Below are positions 1-9,404 of a stretch of 64,000 nucleotides of DNA, piece after piece. Made by a program: the position numbers and the translations under genes. The stretch spans positions 452,803 to 516,802 of the forward strand of contig JAUEPE010000001.1 in NCBI GenBank assembly GCA_030403585.1, in the 5' to 3' direction. This stretch comes from Frankia sp. RB7. Lineage in GTDB: Bacteria > Pseudomonadota > Alphaproteobacteria > Rhizobiales > Xanthobacteraceae. The notes under the pieces were generated by a model. It did no database searches, was not told the DNA's origin, and saw nothing but the letters and a program-made list of their open reading frames with translations. Each line of letters starts with the position of its first letter. The first letter of the stretch is position 1.

Positions 1-325
1 TGTCGCTGCAGATCACTTCGATCTCGGCGATGCTCGCCGATGATTGCAGGGCCGTTTGCCGCCAGCCGTCACGGCTTGCCAGCACCGGATTGACGCAGTC
101 GGCGACAACCACGCGGCCGAGTCGCAGGTTCTCGGCCGCCAGTGCATTGGCGATGACGTAGCCCATCGGACCGACATCATGGCCCGCTGCACGTAACGTC
201 TGTTCGATCGCGTCGACGCGGATATAGCTTGCCGCGAGCCGCTTCGTCAGTCCGCGCGAGAGCGTGGTCTTGCCGGCGCCGGGAAGGCCGCCGAAGACGA
301 TGAGAATGGGGTGTTGGCCTGTCAT
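1..325 (-). CDS. P-loop kinase-like ATPase (AAA_33 type), 3' end outside window
   Basis: The reverse strand encodes an N-terminal fragment of about 108 residues that runs off the window edge. It begins MTGQHPILIVFGGLPGAGKT. The motif GLPGAGKTT at residues 13-21 is a Walker A P-loop placed right after the first beta strand, as in small predicted kinases of the zeta-toxin/chloramphenicol-phosphotransferase-like group. A later VVVADCVNP stretch resembles the second acidic strand of these folds. The substrate cannot be told. The start is the ATG just after a short gap from the RlpA-like gene on the same strand. Family placement rests on the P-loop and spacing only. Confidence 0.75.
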   Translation of the reverse strand, partial: MTGQHPILIVFGGLPGAGKTTLSRGLTKRLAASYIRVDAIEQTLRAAGHDVGPMGYVIANALAAENLRLGRVVVADCVNPVLASRDGWRQTALQSSASIAEIEVICSD

Positions 326-366
326 GCCTCATCATCCATCGGCATGCCGCGGCCTGCAATGGGCAT

Positions 367-858
367 TCAACCAACCGGCCCAGGCGTCCAATCGTCGCCG
401 GACAGCGGCCTGACTGTGACGTCGGGAATGACCCCGAGCTCCATGCCCGGATCGAAATGACGCATCGTTCGCTCATTGAGATCGATGATGCGGCCTGGCT
501 TGAGCGGCCCCACGTCATTGATCTTGACGATGACCTTCTTGCCGACGGCCTCGACCAGCGCAAATTTCGGTCGCGCTCCGAACTGAACCCCGCCAAATTT
601 CTGACGCAAGCTCGTCTTGATGGCGGCTGTCCAGACCGACGGATCATAGCGCTCGCCGGAGGCCGTGCTCGGGCCGCCCTCCTCCTTGCCGGGCTTGAAC
701 GGATTATACGTGGATGCTGCGCCAGCGATCGCATCTCCACAGGCGGCATCGACGACGGTGCTTGAATGAACCCCGCTTGATTCACTGCGGGCAACGGTCA
801 CGGAAACGACAAGCGCAATCACGGCGCCGCAAATTGCGGCGCTCGAGCGGAACACCAT
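367..858 (-). CDS. Exported RlpA-like double-psi beta-barrel protein
   Basis: This encodes a 163-residue protein with an N-terminal hydrophobic signal segment (about residues 7-24) and a DPBB/RlpA-like domain. Recognisable RlpA-type blocks are ASTYNPF, TASGERYD, VIVKINDVGPLKPGRIIDLN and the closing GVIPDVTV. In the family these domains bind or cleave denuded peptidoglycan glycan strands. There is no lipobox cysteine and no SPOR domain, so this is a small soluble periplasmic or secreted member rather than classical RlpA. AAGGAGAT precedes two adjacent ATGs at 861 and 858. The second has the better spacing, so I start there. Catalysis is not established. Confidence 0.75.
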   Translation of the reverse strand: MVFRSSAAICGAVIALVVSVTVARSESSGVHSSTVVDAACGDAIAGAASTYNPFKPGKEEGGPSTASGERYDPSVWTAAIKTSLRQKFGGVQFGARPKFALVEAVGKKVIVKINDVGPLKPGRIIDLNERTMRHFDPGMELGVIPDVTVRPLSGDDWTPGPVG

Positions 859-1194
859 CATATCTCCTTTGATTTTTCGCGCGGTCCCCGATGCCGCAGA
901 ACATGGCCAAGCCAACGCGTCAGCGTCTTTCGAACTTGCGCCAGTCTCTTGCGGATTCGCGCCAACCCCTGGTCGCGGAACCGTTGCGAGAACCCGAGTG
1001 GTTCCCGCATCGTGTTTTCATTGTCGCGGTCTAAGACAGGGAATGAGTCAGCAACATGACCCTGGAGTCACGGGGTCTTGGTCCCCGGAGTCTTACGCGC
1101 TCAGCGCGTGAGAGCCACTGCGTAACGCCCGTGAAAACCGCAATGACGCGGAACTTCAGGACATGTGCATGTCGTGGTTTTGCAGCAGGGGATT
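859..1194. other. Intergenic region with weak inverted repeats
   Basis: No coding sequence is convincing in these 336 bases between two minus-strand genes. Two dyads are visible. A GGAACC/GGTTCC pair lies at 977-1005. A perfect 7-bp dyad lies at 1095-1109 (ACGCGCT, one base, AGCGCGT), not followed by a T-run on either strand. The region probably carries the promoter of the RlpA-like gene and the end of the upstream transcript. Confidence 0.5.
975..1008. promoter_or_regulatory. GGAACC...GGTTCC dyad, possible stress-sigma -35 element
   Basis: GCGGAACC at 975-982 pairs with GGTTCCCGC at 1000-1008 with one bulged base. Read on the minus strand, GGAAC at 1005-1001 is followed 17 bases later by CGGTT. 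This is close to, but not a clean match for, the alphaproteobacterial EcfG promoter form (GGAAC, 16-17 bases, CGTT). It lies about 120 bases upstream of the RlpA-like gene. It could be a promoter or only a small hairpin. Confidence 0.25.
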
Positions 1195-1881
1195 TTAGTC
1201 GCGACTCGTCAGAGCGTGAGAGCTCTGCCTCATCGCGTCGTTTTCGAGGTGGACGATGCCGTTCGGCGCCGCGCCGTCGATGAATTCAGCGACAAAGGCG
1301 CGGCCAATATCGTCCTGCTCGATCGTGCCGAAACGTCCGGGAACAAGGCGCCCTAACCAGGCGACGTAACCCGGCGTGTGAACATTGCCTGCGATAATTC
1401 CCGGACGGAAAATCGCGAGGCGCTGGAAGCCGATCTTTTGGACTGTCTCTTCCTTGAGGCCCATGACCCGCACATAGCGGATCCTGCTTTTCGCGGTGCT
1501 TCCCACCGCCGAGAGCAACGAAAACCGCCTGATGCCGCCCGCATGACAACCACGCGCAAAGCCGCCGACGACGCCGATTTCGAGAGCTGTCAGCTCCTCC
1601 TCGCTCCACTTCGTGCTGCCTTTGCCGACGCCTACACAGGATGCGCCGTAGACGGGGTCGCCTTTCGCGATCATGCCCTGCGCAAGCCTGGTCACGTCAG
1701 CCGGAAACTGAGGAGACGCCGTATCCAGCACCATCTGTCGCGCGCGGGAATTGCCCTTCAAGGAAGCCGCCCTGCGATTGACCATCACGATCTCGGCGCA
1801 CGACGGCTCTGCCGCCAGTGCGTGCATCACGGCATCGCCGACCTGCCCCGTGCCGCCGATGATCAAGACGCGAAATGCCAT
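1195..1881 (-). CDS. NAD(P)-binding Rossmann-fold protein (HTATIP2/NAD(P)H-binding type)
   Basis: This 228-residue protein starts MAFRVLIIGGTGQVGDAVM. It has the GGTGxxG dinucleotide-binding loop at residues 9-15, typical of atypical short-chain dehydrogenases with NAD(P)H-binding domains. LLSAVGS and later IFRPGIIAGN fit the extended SDR/TIP30-like pattern (active-site strand, then the RPG segment). A YxxxK active site is not clear in its usual place, so catalytic activity is uncertain. AAAGG lies upstream of the ATG. It is divergent from the cyclic-nucleotide-binding gene across a 237-base gap. The substrate is unknown. Confidence 0.75.
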   Translation of the reverse strand: MAFRVLIIGGTGQVGDAVMHALAAEPSCAEIVMVNRRAASLKGNSRARQMVLDTASPQFPADVTRLAQGMIAKGDPVYGASCVGVGKGSTKWSEEELTALEIGVVGGFARGCHAGGIRRFSLLSAVGSTAKSRIRYVRVMGLKEETVQKIGFQRLAIFRPGIIAGNVHTPGYVAWLGRLVPGRFGTIEQDDIGRAFVAEFIDGAAPNGIVHLENDAMRQSSHALTSRD

Positions 1882-2118
1882 GCTTAGCCTTTGTCGAGTT
1901 CATAGGATAATTAGAGCAAAGCGAAGTCCATCCCACAGACTAAATCGCAAGAGACTGCTTCGGTCAAAAGCCGACATTGGCATCCAATGCGCCCCCGCCA
2001 GCCAGGGGCCGCTTTCGGACTCATGCGCCGCAACAAAAAGCGCCTTCAATATCGCCCCTCGATCATCAATATCCGGGATATATTCGGGGATACTGACCGA
2101 ATTGCGAGAGATGATCCA

Positions 2119-2961
2119 ATGGAGCCCATCAGTGCAGATCTTTCCACGATACTAAACCGCATCCTTGATACGGCGGCAGATAATCTCAGGATTGCAAAGA
2201 TCCTCGTTCAAATGGGGCTTGATCCCAACAACATCACCTACGACGCACTGTTTGATCGGCTGCTGGATATTGTGTTGGCCAGCATCACCCTCGCGAACAT
2301 GTTTGCCTTGGTCGGCGCAATCTTCTTTGTCGCCACCTTGCTGATGCAGAGAATGGTGCCGCTGCGGGTCGCGAATATGGTCGGCTGTGCATTCTTCGTA
2401 ACCGCTGGCGCGCTTTCCGGAAGCGTCGCCACCTTTCTGCTTTATCTGCTGTTGCTGCCGGTCAATGCCGTTCGTCTCCGTCAACTGCTCAGGCTCGTTA
2501 AGAAGGCACGTAACGCGACGCAAGGTGACATGTCGATGGAATGGCTCAAACCGTTCATGACCGAACGCAGATATCGCCATGGCGACCGATTGTTTAGGAA
2601 GGGCGATGCGGCGGCCGAAATGTTTCTCACCGTCACCGGGAAGTTTGTCGTCAAAGAAATCGGCGTCGAGCTTCCACCAGGGCGTCTCATGGGAGAACTT
2701 GGCTTCCTCGCGCCCGATAACCGACGAACCGGAACGGTCGAGTGCATAGAAGACGGACAAGTCCTGACTATAACTTATGAAAGGCTGCTTGAAATCTACT
2801 TTCAAAGTAATCAGCAATTCGGCTACCACATCCTCCTCCTCACCAGTCGGCGTCTGCTGGAAAACAACGAACGCCTCCAGCAAAACATCTCGCGGCTGGA
2901 GGCAACTCTCGCGCAAGAGAAAGCGGCGCGACAGACCCCAGCGGCGGATGGCACGGCTTGA
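2119..2961 (+). CDS. Membrane protein with C-terminal cyclic-nucleotide-binding domain
   Basis: This 280-residue protein has a short N-terminal helical segment and about three hydrophobic segments (roughly residues 45-120). A cNMP-binding-type beta-barrel follows at about 145-240: YRHGDRLFRKGDAAAEMFLT, then LPPGRLMGELGFLAPDNRRT, in which the PGxxxGELGF block is the phosphate-binding-cassette position. The C-terminus (about 250-275) is predicted coiled coil. There is no DNA-binding domain, so it looks like a membrane-tethered sensor and not a CRP regulator. The frame is open upstream to 1987, but the ATG at 2119 begins the family-like sequence. It sits just before a diguanylate cyclase gene, suggesting linked nucleotide signalling. 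Confidence 0.75.
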   Translation: MEPISADLSTILNRILDTAADNLRIAKILVQMGLDPNNITYDALFDRLLDIVLASITLANMFALVGAIFFVATLLMQRMVPLRVANMVGCAFFVTAGALSGSVATFLLYLLLLPVNAVRLRQLLRLVKKARNATQGDMSMEWLKPFMTERRYRHGDRLFRKGDAAAEMFLTVTGKFVVKEIGVELPPGRLMGELGFLAPDNRRTGTVECIEDGQVLTITYERLLEIYFQSNQQFGYHILLLTSRRLLENNERLQQNISRLEATLAQEKAARQTPAADGTA

Positions 2962-3154
2962 AACTTGGCTCTTGAGCTCCACCATTGGTGACAGACCCGC
3001 CCAGCCATTACCCCGCCTCGCGGAAGCGGAACAATCCACTGGAAATTTCGGCCAAATTAACGATCGACCCAGAAAGGCGGCCGGCGCCGGCCTGATCGAA
3101 ACCTGGGTTTCAACCGCCAGGCCGCAGGATGCTCCTTCGAAAGGAACGATCCGC

Positions 3155-5053
3155 GTGCGCTGGCTCATCAAGTCTCCCTTAACCATCATTGCCGTGCTGC
3201 TTGGCTTTACGCTCAGCAGCTTCTGGGCGCTTGTGGCGTGGAAATCGACAGAGGAAAAAGCCGCGGTCCTGACCCAGGCCGGCCTGCAAACGCAGGCGCT
3301 GACGCATTCGCTGGCACAGCACGCATCCAAGAGCTTTGGCGCGGTCGCGCTCGCGCTGTTCGGGGCAAGCCAGTACATCGAGCACTCCGACAAGTCCGCC
3401 CGAGCCTCCGCCGACATCGATGATCTGCTGGCGCAATATGCCAAGAACATTCCGCAGGTGCGCGAGATCGGCGTCCTCTCGGCAAACGGCGACTGGATGT
3501 ATTCGTCGTTTGACACCGTGCCCGCGGTGAACAATGCGGATCGCGAGTATTTCAGGTTTCATCAGGCTCATCCTGAGGAAGCGGGGCCCCGCATCAGTGA
3601 GCCCGTGATATCGCGCGTCACCGGCCGGCCGACCCTGCTGATGACGCAGCGCCTGCCGAACGCCGACGGCTCGTTCGGGGGCGTGGTGTTCGCCGCCATC
3701 GATCTGGCCTACTTCCGTTCGTTCTATCAGGGCTTCGAAGCCGATCAGGGGCGCACCGTCACCCTGATGACGACGGATGGCAAGGTGCTCGTTCATCGCC
3801 GGGATGAGCTGGTGGGCAAGGATATGGGCGGTAGTTCCCTGTTCGCCAGCCGGCTCAAGGAAGGTTCAACAGGGCTTTATTCGATCATCTCGCCGTTTGA
3901 CGGTCGACCCAAGCAGTTCACCTTCGAGATCGTCGCCGAGTTTCCGGTCGTCATCAGCGTTGCCGTCGCTGAAGACGCGATCCTGGCCGAATGGCGTGGC
4001 AGCCGAAATTTCGACTTCCTGCTCGGCGCGGTTATCTCGGCGATCCTCGTTGGGCTGGCGGCTGTGCTGATGCGTCAATTCCGCGAACGTTCGACGATGG
4101 CCAAAATGCTGCGCGAACGTGAGCGCGGATACCGGCTGCTCGCCGAAAACGTCGAGGATGTGGTCGTCCGGCTCGATCTCAGCGGCAAACGTCTCTACAT
4201 GTCGCCATCGATCGAGAAGACGCTCGGCTGGACGCCGGCTGAAGCGCTTCAGCACGACGGGTACGAGATCGTCCATCCCGCCCATCGGGAGTTCGTCCAG
4301 AACCTGGTCAGACGACTGGGCCCGACGGAACGGAACGGCATGTGCGAGTATCTCATGCGCGCGAAATCCGGGGACTATCTCTGGGTCGAATCGCAATTCA
4401 GCTTCGTCCAGGAGACGGACGGCTCATTGCCGGAAGTGCTCGTCGTCGTCCGGGACATCAGCAAACGCAAGGTAGCGGAAGACCAACTCGTCGCCGCGAA
4501 CGCCCGGCTCAAGGACCTCTCTGAAACGGATACGTTGACCGGGATTGCCAATCGGCGAAAGTTCGACGAAACGTTCGAGCGTGAGTTCAAGCGCTGCCAC
4601 CGCGCGCAATCGGAGCTGTCCTTGCTCTTCATCGACATCGACAAGTTCAAGGCGTTCAACGACGCCTATGGCCACACGGCCGGCGATGAATGTATCCAGC
4701 GCGTCGCGCGCGCGCTCAAGTCTGGTCTGAAACGGCCCGGCGACCTCGTTGCACGCTATGGCGGCGAGGAGTTCGCCGTGCTGCTTCCGGAAACGAGCGC
4801 CCAGAATGCCGAAATTGTGGCCCAGACGTTGCGCCTCGCCGTGTCTGATATGGCAGTCCCCCACCAGGGAAACAGCCACGGCCGGGTGACCATCAGCATC
4901 GGCGTTGCGGGATCACGATGCGATGCCGCCAGCAGCCCTGCGGCCGTCCTCACAGCAGCCGACACGGCGCTGTACGTCGCCAAGCAGAACGGGCGCAACC
5001 AGGTCAGCCTCGCCGCCGAAACCCCGAGCTTGAGGTTGGTGCGGCCCGCCTGA
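3155..5053 (+). CDS. Transmembrane dCache-PAS-GGDEF diguanylate cyclase
   Basis: The predicted 632-residue sensor makes cyclic di-GMP from two GTP. Order of domains: a membrane helix (about 8-28), an extracytoplasmic dCache-like sensor (about 35-280), a second helix (about 285-305), a PAS domain (about 325-445) and GGDEF (about 455-620). The active site is RYGGEEF (about 534-540). An RPGD motif five residues before RY..EEF is an intact inhibitory I-site, so product inhibition is expected. I chose the GTG at 3155 because AAAGGA stands 8 bases upstream and the protein then begins just before its first membrane helix. The frame is open to 2777, so a longer form from ATG 2948 is possible. No EAL domain is present. 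Confidence 0.85.
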   Translation: MRWLIKSPLTIIAVLLGFTLSSFWALVAWKSTEEKAAVLTQAGLQTQALTHSLAQHASKSFGAVALALFGASQYIEHSDKSARASADIDDLLAQYAKNIPQVREIGVLSANGDWMYSSFDTVPAVNNADREYFRFHQAHPEEAGPRISEPVISRVTGRPTLLMTQRLPNADGSFGGVVFAAIDLAYFRSFYQGFEADQGRTVTLMTTDGKVLVHRRDELVGKDMGGSSLFASRLKEGSTGLYSIISPFDGRPKQFTFEIVAEFPVVISVAVAEDAILAEWRGSRNFDFLLGAVISAILVGLAAVLMRQFRERSTMAKMLRERERGYRLLAENVEDVVVRLDLSGKRLYMSPSIEKTLGWTPAEALQHDGYEIVHPAHREFVQNLVRRLGPTERNGMCEYLMRAKSGDYLWVESQFSFVQETDGSLPEVLVVVRDISKRKVAEDQLVAANARLKDLSETDTLTGIANRRKFDETFEREFKRCHRAQSELSLLFIDIDKFKAFNDAYGHTAGDECIQRVARALKSGLKRPGDLVARYGGEEFAVLLPETSAQNAEIVAQTLRLAVSDMAVPHQGNSHGRVTISIGVAGSRCDAASSPAAVLTAADTALYVAKQNGRNQVSLAAETPSLRLVRPA

Positions 5054-5074
5054 CAAGCCGCCGCGGCAACTCCC

Positions 5075-6289
5075 CTACCCCATCACTCCGCCGCGCTTGA
5101 TCAGCTCCTTGCCGACGGCGGCGAGGTGCACCTGGTCCGGGCCATCACCGATCCGGATGAAGCGGGCGTAGACATAGGCGCGGGCGAGGAACGTATCCTG
5201 CGAGACGCCGGCGGCGCCGTGGATCTGGATGGCGCGGTCGATCACGCGCGCCGCCATGCTGGGCACCACGATCTTGGCTGCCGCGATCAAATCGCGCGCG
5301 GCCTTGTTGCCCTCGCGGTCCATCTTGTCGGCGGCTTGCAGCGTGAGGAGCCGCGCCTGCGCGATCTCGCAGAAGGAGTGCGCGATGTCCTCACGCACCG
5401 AGCCCTGCTCCGCGAGCGGCTTGCCGAAGGCCGTGCGTGAGACCGCGCGCTGGCACATCAATTCCAGCGCGCGCTGGGCGCAGCCGATCAGCCGCATGCA
5501 ATGGTGGATGCGGCCGGGGCCGAGCCTGCCTTGCGCGATCTCGAAACCGCGGCCCTCGCCGAGCAGCATGTTCTCCGCCGGCACGCGGACATTCTCGTAG
5601 ACGATCTCGGGATGGCCGACCGGCGCGTCGTCGTAGCCGTAGGTCAGCATGTCGCGAACGATGCGGACGCCGGGCGTCGCCTTCGGCACCAGGATCATGG
5701 ATTGCTGGCGGTGGCGGTCGGGATCGTCGGGCGCGGTCTTGCCCATCACGATCAGGATCTCGCAATCCTCGTTCATCGCGCCGGATGTGAACCACTTTCG
5801 CCCGTTGATGACGTAGTCGCCGCCGTCGCGCGTGATCGCGCACTGGATGTTGGTGGCATCGCTGGAGGCGACCCGCGGCTCGGTCATCGAGAATCCGGAA
5901 CGGATGCGCCCCTCCAGCAGCGGCTTTAGCCACCGCTCCTGCTGCGCCGGCGTGCCGTAATTGGCCAGCACTTCCATGTTGCCGACATCGGGCGCCGAGC
6001 AATTGAACACTTCGGGCGCCCAGAGGATGCGGCCCATGATTTCCTTCACCGGCGCATATTCGAGGTTGGTCAGGCCGGGGCCGTGCTCGCCGGAGAGGAA
6101 CAAGTTCCAGAGCCCCTGCTCCGCTGCCAGCCGCTTCAAATCCTGCAGCACCTGCGGCGTCTTGTAGCGCGTGGCCTCCGGTTTCACCTGCTCGTAATAG
6201 AGCTCCTCGACCGGCTCGACATGCGCCCGCATGAACTGGCGGACGCGCTCCTGCAGCTCCAGCGACCGGGCGGAGTGTTGAAAGTCCAT
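5075..6289 (-). CDS. Acyl-CoA dehydrogenase, ACAD10/ACAD11-like
   Basis: This 404-residue flavoprotein has the full acyl-CoA dehydrogenase fold: N-terminal helices, the FAD loop block [27 protein letters not shown], then [20 protein letters not shown] and [12 protein letters not shown]. Near the C-terminus it has [10 protein letters not shown], where an Asp replaces the catalytic Glu of classical enzymes. Mammalian ACAD10 and ACAD11 share this motif and the [10 protein letters not shown] block. In those enzymes an APH-like kinase domain is fused in front. Here a free-standing APH-like kinase lies at 61048-62034. AGGAGA precedes the ATG at 6289. A longer open frame to 6595 is not needed. The exact acyl substrate is unknown. 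Confidence 0.88.
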   Translation of the reverse strand: MDFQHSARSLELQERVRQFMRAHVEPVEELYYEQVKPEATRYKTPQVLQDLKRLAAEQGLWNLFLSGEHGPGLTNLEYAPVKEIMGRILWAPEVFNCSAPDVGNMEVLANYGTPAQQERWLKPLLEGRIRSGFSMTEPRVASSDATNIQCAITRDGGDYVINGRKWFTSGAMNEDCEILIVMGKTAPDDPDRHRQQSMILVPKATPGVRIVRDMLTYGYDDAPVGHPEIVYENVRVPAENMLLGEGRGFEIAQGRLGPGRIHHCMRLIGCAQRALELMCQRAVSRTAFGKPLAEQGSVREDIAHSFCEIAQARLLTLQAADKMDREGNKAARDLIAAAKIVVPSMAARVIDRAIQIHGAAGVSQDTFLARAYVYARFIRIGDGPDQVHLAAVGKELIKRGGVMG

Positions 6290-6304
6290 GGTGGTCTCCT
6301 CTTT

Positions 6305-6366
6305 CCTTCTCCCCCTTGCGGGAGAAGGTGGCGCGAAGCCACTCTCTCCCGCAAGGGGCGAGGGTG
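6305..6366. repeat. Intergenic palindrome, CTCCC/GCAAGGGG family
   Basis: Two nested symmetries are visible. A small hairpin has CCTTCTCCC at 6305-6313 and GGGAGAAGG at 6320-6328. A larger 14-bp perfect arm pair lies at 6312-6325 and 6345-6358. It lies between two same-strand genes, so it would be transcribed if they are co-transcribed. The theme resembles the longer elements at 25.8, 31.5 and 47.5 kb. Confidence 0.8.
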
Positions 6367-6399
6367 CACCGTCTCTGCGGACGCTCGCTCGGCCCGCCC

Positions 6400-7611
6400 T
6401 CACGTCCCGCGCAGCAGCTCGCTTGCCACGATCCAGTCGTTGCCGTCGAACTGCAGCATATAGCCGTCCTTGATCGGACGGAAATCCTGCGGCGTGGTGT
6501 TGAGGGTGATGCCGGGAAGCAGCAGCGACAGCGGAACGTTCTTCAAATTGGAGGCCTGCGCCATGATGTTCTCGCGCGTCAGATTGTCCTTGCATTGCTT
6601 CAGCACCACCACCAGCGCCTCGGCCACCGTGTAACCATAAAGCGCGGCGACGTTGTTGATGTCGGCATTGGGCAGGCGGCGCTTCATGAAGTCGATATAG
6701 GCCGACATCGCCGGATCGTCCTTCGGCTCGGCCGTGAACGGTTTCAACGAGCCGAGCGACAGCACGCCCTTGCCGGCATCGAGGCCAGCCGGCGCCATCA
6801 CGGTCGCCTTGTTGGCGCAGCCAGAGGCGAGGAAGCGCGTCGGCTGCCAGCCGACTTCATTGGCCTTTCGGATCGCCTGCGCGCAGGCGCGCGGCGTCAC
6901 CGAATAGATCATGAAGACATCGGCCTTGGTGTTGGCGAGCGTCAGCACCTGGGAATCGACGGTGGGATCGGCGACCTCGAAGCTCGAGGCCATCGCGATC
7001 GCCTTGTCGGCGTCAGTGCCGAGCGCTTCCTTGACTCCGCGGAGATATTCCTTGCCGGCGTCGTCGTTCTGGTAGAGCACCGCGAAGCGCGCATTCGGGT
7101 TCTTGGCGCGGGCATAGGCGACGTCGATCGCGGCCTCACTGGTGTAGTTCGGCGCCCAGGGCAGCGCCATCGACCACGGCATGTTGGCGGGATCGTTCCA
7201 TTTCGAGGCCGAGCTGATCAGGAAAAGCTGCGGCACCTTGTTGCTGTTGAGATATTTTGCGATCGCCGAGCTCGGCGCCGTGCCCATGGTCGCGAAGATG
7301 AAGGCGACGCCGTCGCCCTCGACCAGCCGCCGAGCCGCTTCCATGGTCTTGGGCGGCGAGAAGGCGTCATCGAGCGAGAGGAGGTTGAGCTTGCGGCCGT
7401 TGACGCCGCCCTTCTCGTTGATCTCCTCGAAATAGGCGGTTAGCACGCGGCCGGTGATGCCGAGCGGCGACGCCGGCCCGCTATAGGGCATGGTGTTGCC
7501 GATCTTGATCTCGGTGTCGGTGACCCCGGGACCGTAGGATTTCTGTGCGGAGACAGGCGCGGACAGACAGGCGGCAGCCAGCGCTGCGGCCAGGACCAAA
7601 GCAGCTTTCAT
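6400..7611 (-). CDS. Periplasmic substrate-binding protein of a Liv-type ABC transporter
   Basis: This 403-residue protein has a Sec signal peptide ([22 protein letters not shown], cut after about residue 22). A type I periplasmic-binding fold follows, with the family opening [20 protein letters not shown]. In the Leu/Ile/Val-binding family such proteins deliver amino acids, amides, carboxylates or aromatic acids to LivHMGF. No permease genes are adjacent, so it may be an orphan receptor serving permeases elsewhere. GGGAGAAACC stands before the ATG. It lies directly upstream of the acyl-CoA dehydrogenase on the same strand, with a palindromic element between, so a fatty or aromatic acid ligand is plausible but only inferred. 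Confidence 0.88.
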   Translation of the reverse strand: MKAALVLAAALAAACLSAPVSAQKSYGPGVTDTEIKIGNTMPYSGPASPLGITGRVLTAYFEEINEKGGVNGRKLNLLSLDDAFSPPKTMEAARRLVEGDGVAFIFATMGTAPSSAIAKYLNSNKVPQLFLISSASKWNDPANMPWSMALPWAPNYTSEAAIDVAYARAKNPNARFAVLYQNDDAGKEYLRGVKEALGTDADKAIAMASSFEVADPTVDSQVLTLANTKADVFMIYSVTPRACAQAIRKANEVGWQPTRFLASGCANKATVMAPAGLDAGKGVLSLGSLKPFTAEPKDDPAMSAYIDFMKRRLPNADINNVAALYGYTVAEALVVVLKQCKDNLTRENIMAQASNLKNVPLSLLLPGITLNTTPQDFRPIKDGYMLQFDGNDWIVASELLRGT

Positions 7612-7728
7612 GGTTTCTCCCGGAGCTCTCTCGTCCGCGCGGCGCGTGCGTGCGGCGTGCTGCCTTTTTGTCAGCGCGTCAGCTCAGCGGAGTTCCGCCA
7701 GATGGTCTTGCGTCGAGTTGCTGATAGA

Positions 7729-8304
7729 TCAGCCGCGTCGCTTCAAGCTGAAGCCCAGGCTGATCCAGCCGGCGCCCGCCATGATCAGATCGATGCCGAG
7801 GAACAGGCCGAGGATGTACACGCTGTTGACCGGCCAGCGCGCCAGGATCAGCAGCCCGAGCAGCAGCGTGATGATGGCCGACAGCGCCACCCAGACCCAC
7901 GGGCTTTCGCGCTTCATGCTGAAGGCGAGAAACAGCCGCACCGCGCCGGAGGCGAGCAGCGAGGCGCCGAGAAACAGGGTCAGCAGCGCTGCTGCAAACA
8001 GCGGGTTCTCGAAGGTCAAGAAGCCCGCGATGATGTAGAGCACACCGAGCAAGGCCCAGAGCACGAACTTGCCCCAGCTCTTCATCTGGAAGGCACCGAT
8101 CACCTCGGTGAACCCCGCGACGATCATCATTACACCAACCACGAGCACGCTCGCCACCGTAGCCATCATCATGCTGCCAAGCGCGATGAAGCCGGTGACG
8201 AGATAGACGACGCCGAGGGCGACGATCCAGCCCCATTTGGCGTGGAGCGCGGCAATGCCTGAGCCCAGGCCGAGGTTGGGAGACGTATCCGAAGCGCTTG
8301 TCAT
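7729..8304 (-). CDS. HdeD-family (DUF308) six-helix membrane protein
   Basis: The 191-residue protein has six evenly spaced hydrophobic helices arranged as three pairs, such as WIVALGVVYLVTGFIALGS, and short loops with charged residues. This is the pattern of HdeD/DUF308 proteins. E. coli HdeD is linked to acid resistance at high cell density, but the biochemical role of the family is not known. The start at 8304 is set by a strong AGGAGGT six bases upstream; an in-frame ATG at 8340 has no ribosome site. It stands alone between two unrelated genes. Confidence 0.82.
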   Translation of the reverse strand: MTSASDTSPNLGLGSGIAALHAKWGWIVALGVVYLVTGFIALGSMMMATVASVLVVGVMMIVAGFTEVIGAFQMKSWGKFVLWALLGVLYIIAGFLTFENPLFAAALLTLFLGASLLASGAVRLFLAFSMKRESPWVWVALSAIITLLLGLLILARWPVNSVYILGLFLGIDLIMAGAGWISLGFSLKRRG

Positions 8305-8432
8305 GACGGCACCTCCTGCATGTGAAGCCCCAGAGCACATCTCAGGATAGCACTGATGGCACCGGGACGACAGCCAGCAGAGCAGCCCGGCGACCGCGGG
8401 CGTTGATACAAATCAACATTGAATGCGGAGGC

Positions 8433-9329
8433 TCAGCCCCGCTCGGCCGCGTTCCGTACGTCAATTGCAGCCCGCGCCCACTCGGCCGGCCGTTCCTGCG
8501 GCAGATTGTGGCCGGCGCCGGCGAACACGCGCCGCTCGAAGAAGCCCTCGAACTTGCGCGCATGATGCGCGGTGCCGGAATTGACGCCATCGCTGTCACC
8601 ATCGATCGCAATCGTCGGCACACGAACCGGCGGCTGCTGGGCGAGCTTCGCCTCGATCGCCGCATAGGCGGGATCGCCTTCGACCAGCGCATAGCGGTGG
8701 CGATAGGAATGGATCACCACGTCGACGAAATCAGGATTGTCGAACGACACCGCGCTGTTCTCGAAGGTCGCATCGTCGAAGGCCCATGTCGGCGACCACA
8801 TCGCCCAGAGCTGGCGGGCGAAACCGCGGCGATCGCGCTCCAGCGCGCGGTGGCCGCGCTCGTTGTGGAAGAGATATTGATACCACAGCGCGGCTTCTTC
8901 CGGCGGCGAGGCCGGCTCCATGGAGCGGGCGATATTCTGGATGTTGTAGGAATTGCCGGAGACCAGTCCGACCACGCGTTCGGGATACAGCACCGAGACG
9001 ACGCAGGCCGCACGCCCGCCCCAATCATAGCCGCCGACGACGGCGCGCTGGATGCCGAGCGCATCCATGAAGGCCAGAAGATCGGCGCCGAGCGCCGCCT
9101 GCTCGCCGGAGCGCAGGCTCTGCGCCGAACGAAAGCGTGTCGGGCCGTAGCCGCGCAGCCACGGCACCAGCACCCGCGCGCCGGCTTGCGCGATCAGCGG
9201 CGCAGCCTCGGCATAGGCGTTCACGTCATAGGGAAAGCCGTGGCCCATGATGCAGGGCCAGCCGTCCGGCGCGCCGTAATCGAGATAGGCGATGTCGAGG
9301 ATGTCGGTCGTGACGGATTTGTGCTGCAT
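8433..9329 (-). CDS. Alpha/beta hydrolase, epoxide hydrolase-like
   Basis: This 298-residue enzyme carries HGFP at residues 30-33 (oxyanion-side motif) and the nucleophile elbow GGYDWGG with Asp102 as the likely nucleophile. The catalytic His is probably His274 in GAGHNLPQE, with an acidic residue in IDGDSDG (244-248). An Asp nucleophile points to epoxide hydrolase or haloalkane dehalogenase chemistry rather than a Ser esterase. The HGxP motif favours an epoxide hydrolase. A cap domain is expected between about 130 and 215. The substrate is unknown. The gene stands alone on the minus strand. Confidence 0.82.
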   Translation of the reverse strand: MQHKSVTTDILDIAYLDYGAPDGWPCIMGHGFPYDVNAYAEAAPLIAQAGARVLVPWLRGYGPTRFRSAQSLRSGEQAALGADLLAFMDALGIQRAVVGGYDWGGRAACVVSVLYPERVVGLVSGNSYNIQNIARSMEPASPPEEAALWYQYLFHNERGHRALERDRRGFARQLWAMWSPTWAFDDATFENSAVSFDNPDFVDVVIHSYRHRYALVEGDPAYAAIEAKLAQQPPVRVPTIAIDGDSDGVNSGTAHHARKFEGFFERRVFAGAGHNLPQERPAEWARAAIDVRNAAERG

Positions 9330-9404
9330 GGCTGTTCCGGCGCGGGATGCGAGATCGCCAGACTAAGCCTTCGAGGCAATGACGCTCAAGAGCGCCGTGA
9401 GAGC

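Noticed and set aside
1095..1109. Rho-independent terminator in the first gap
   Set aside because: The 7-bp dyad has a one-base loop and no following T-run, so it cannot be supported as a terminator.
2777..3154. N-terminal extension of the diguanylate cyclase
   Set aside because: The open frame overlaps the preceding gene, and the extra residues are polar without family likeness. GTG 3155 with AAAGGA fits better.
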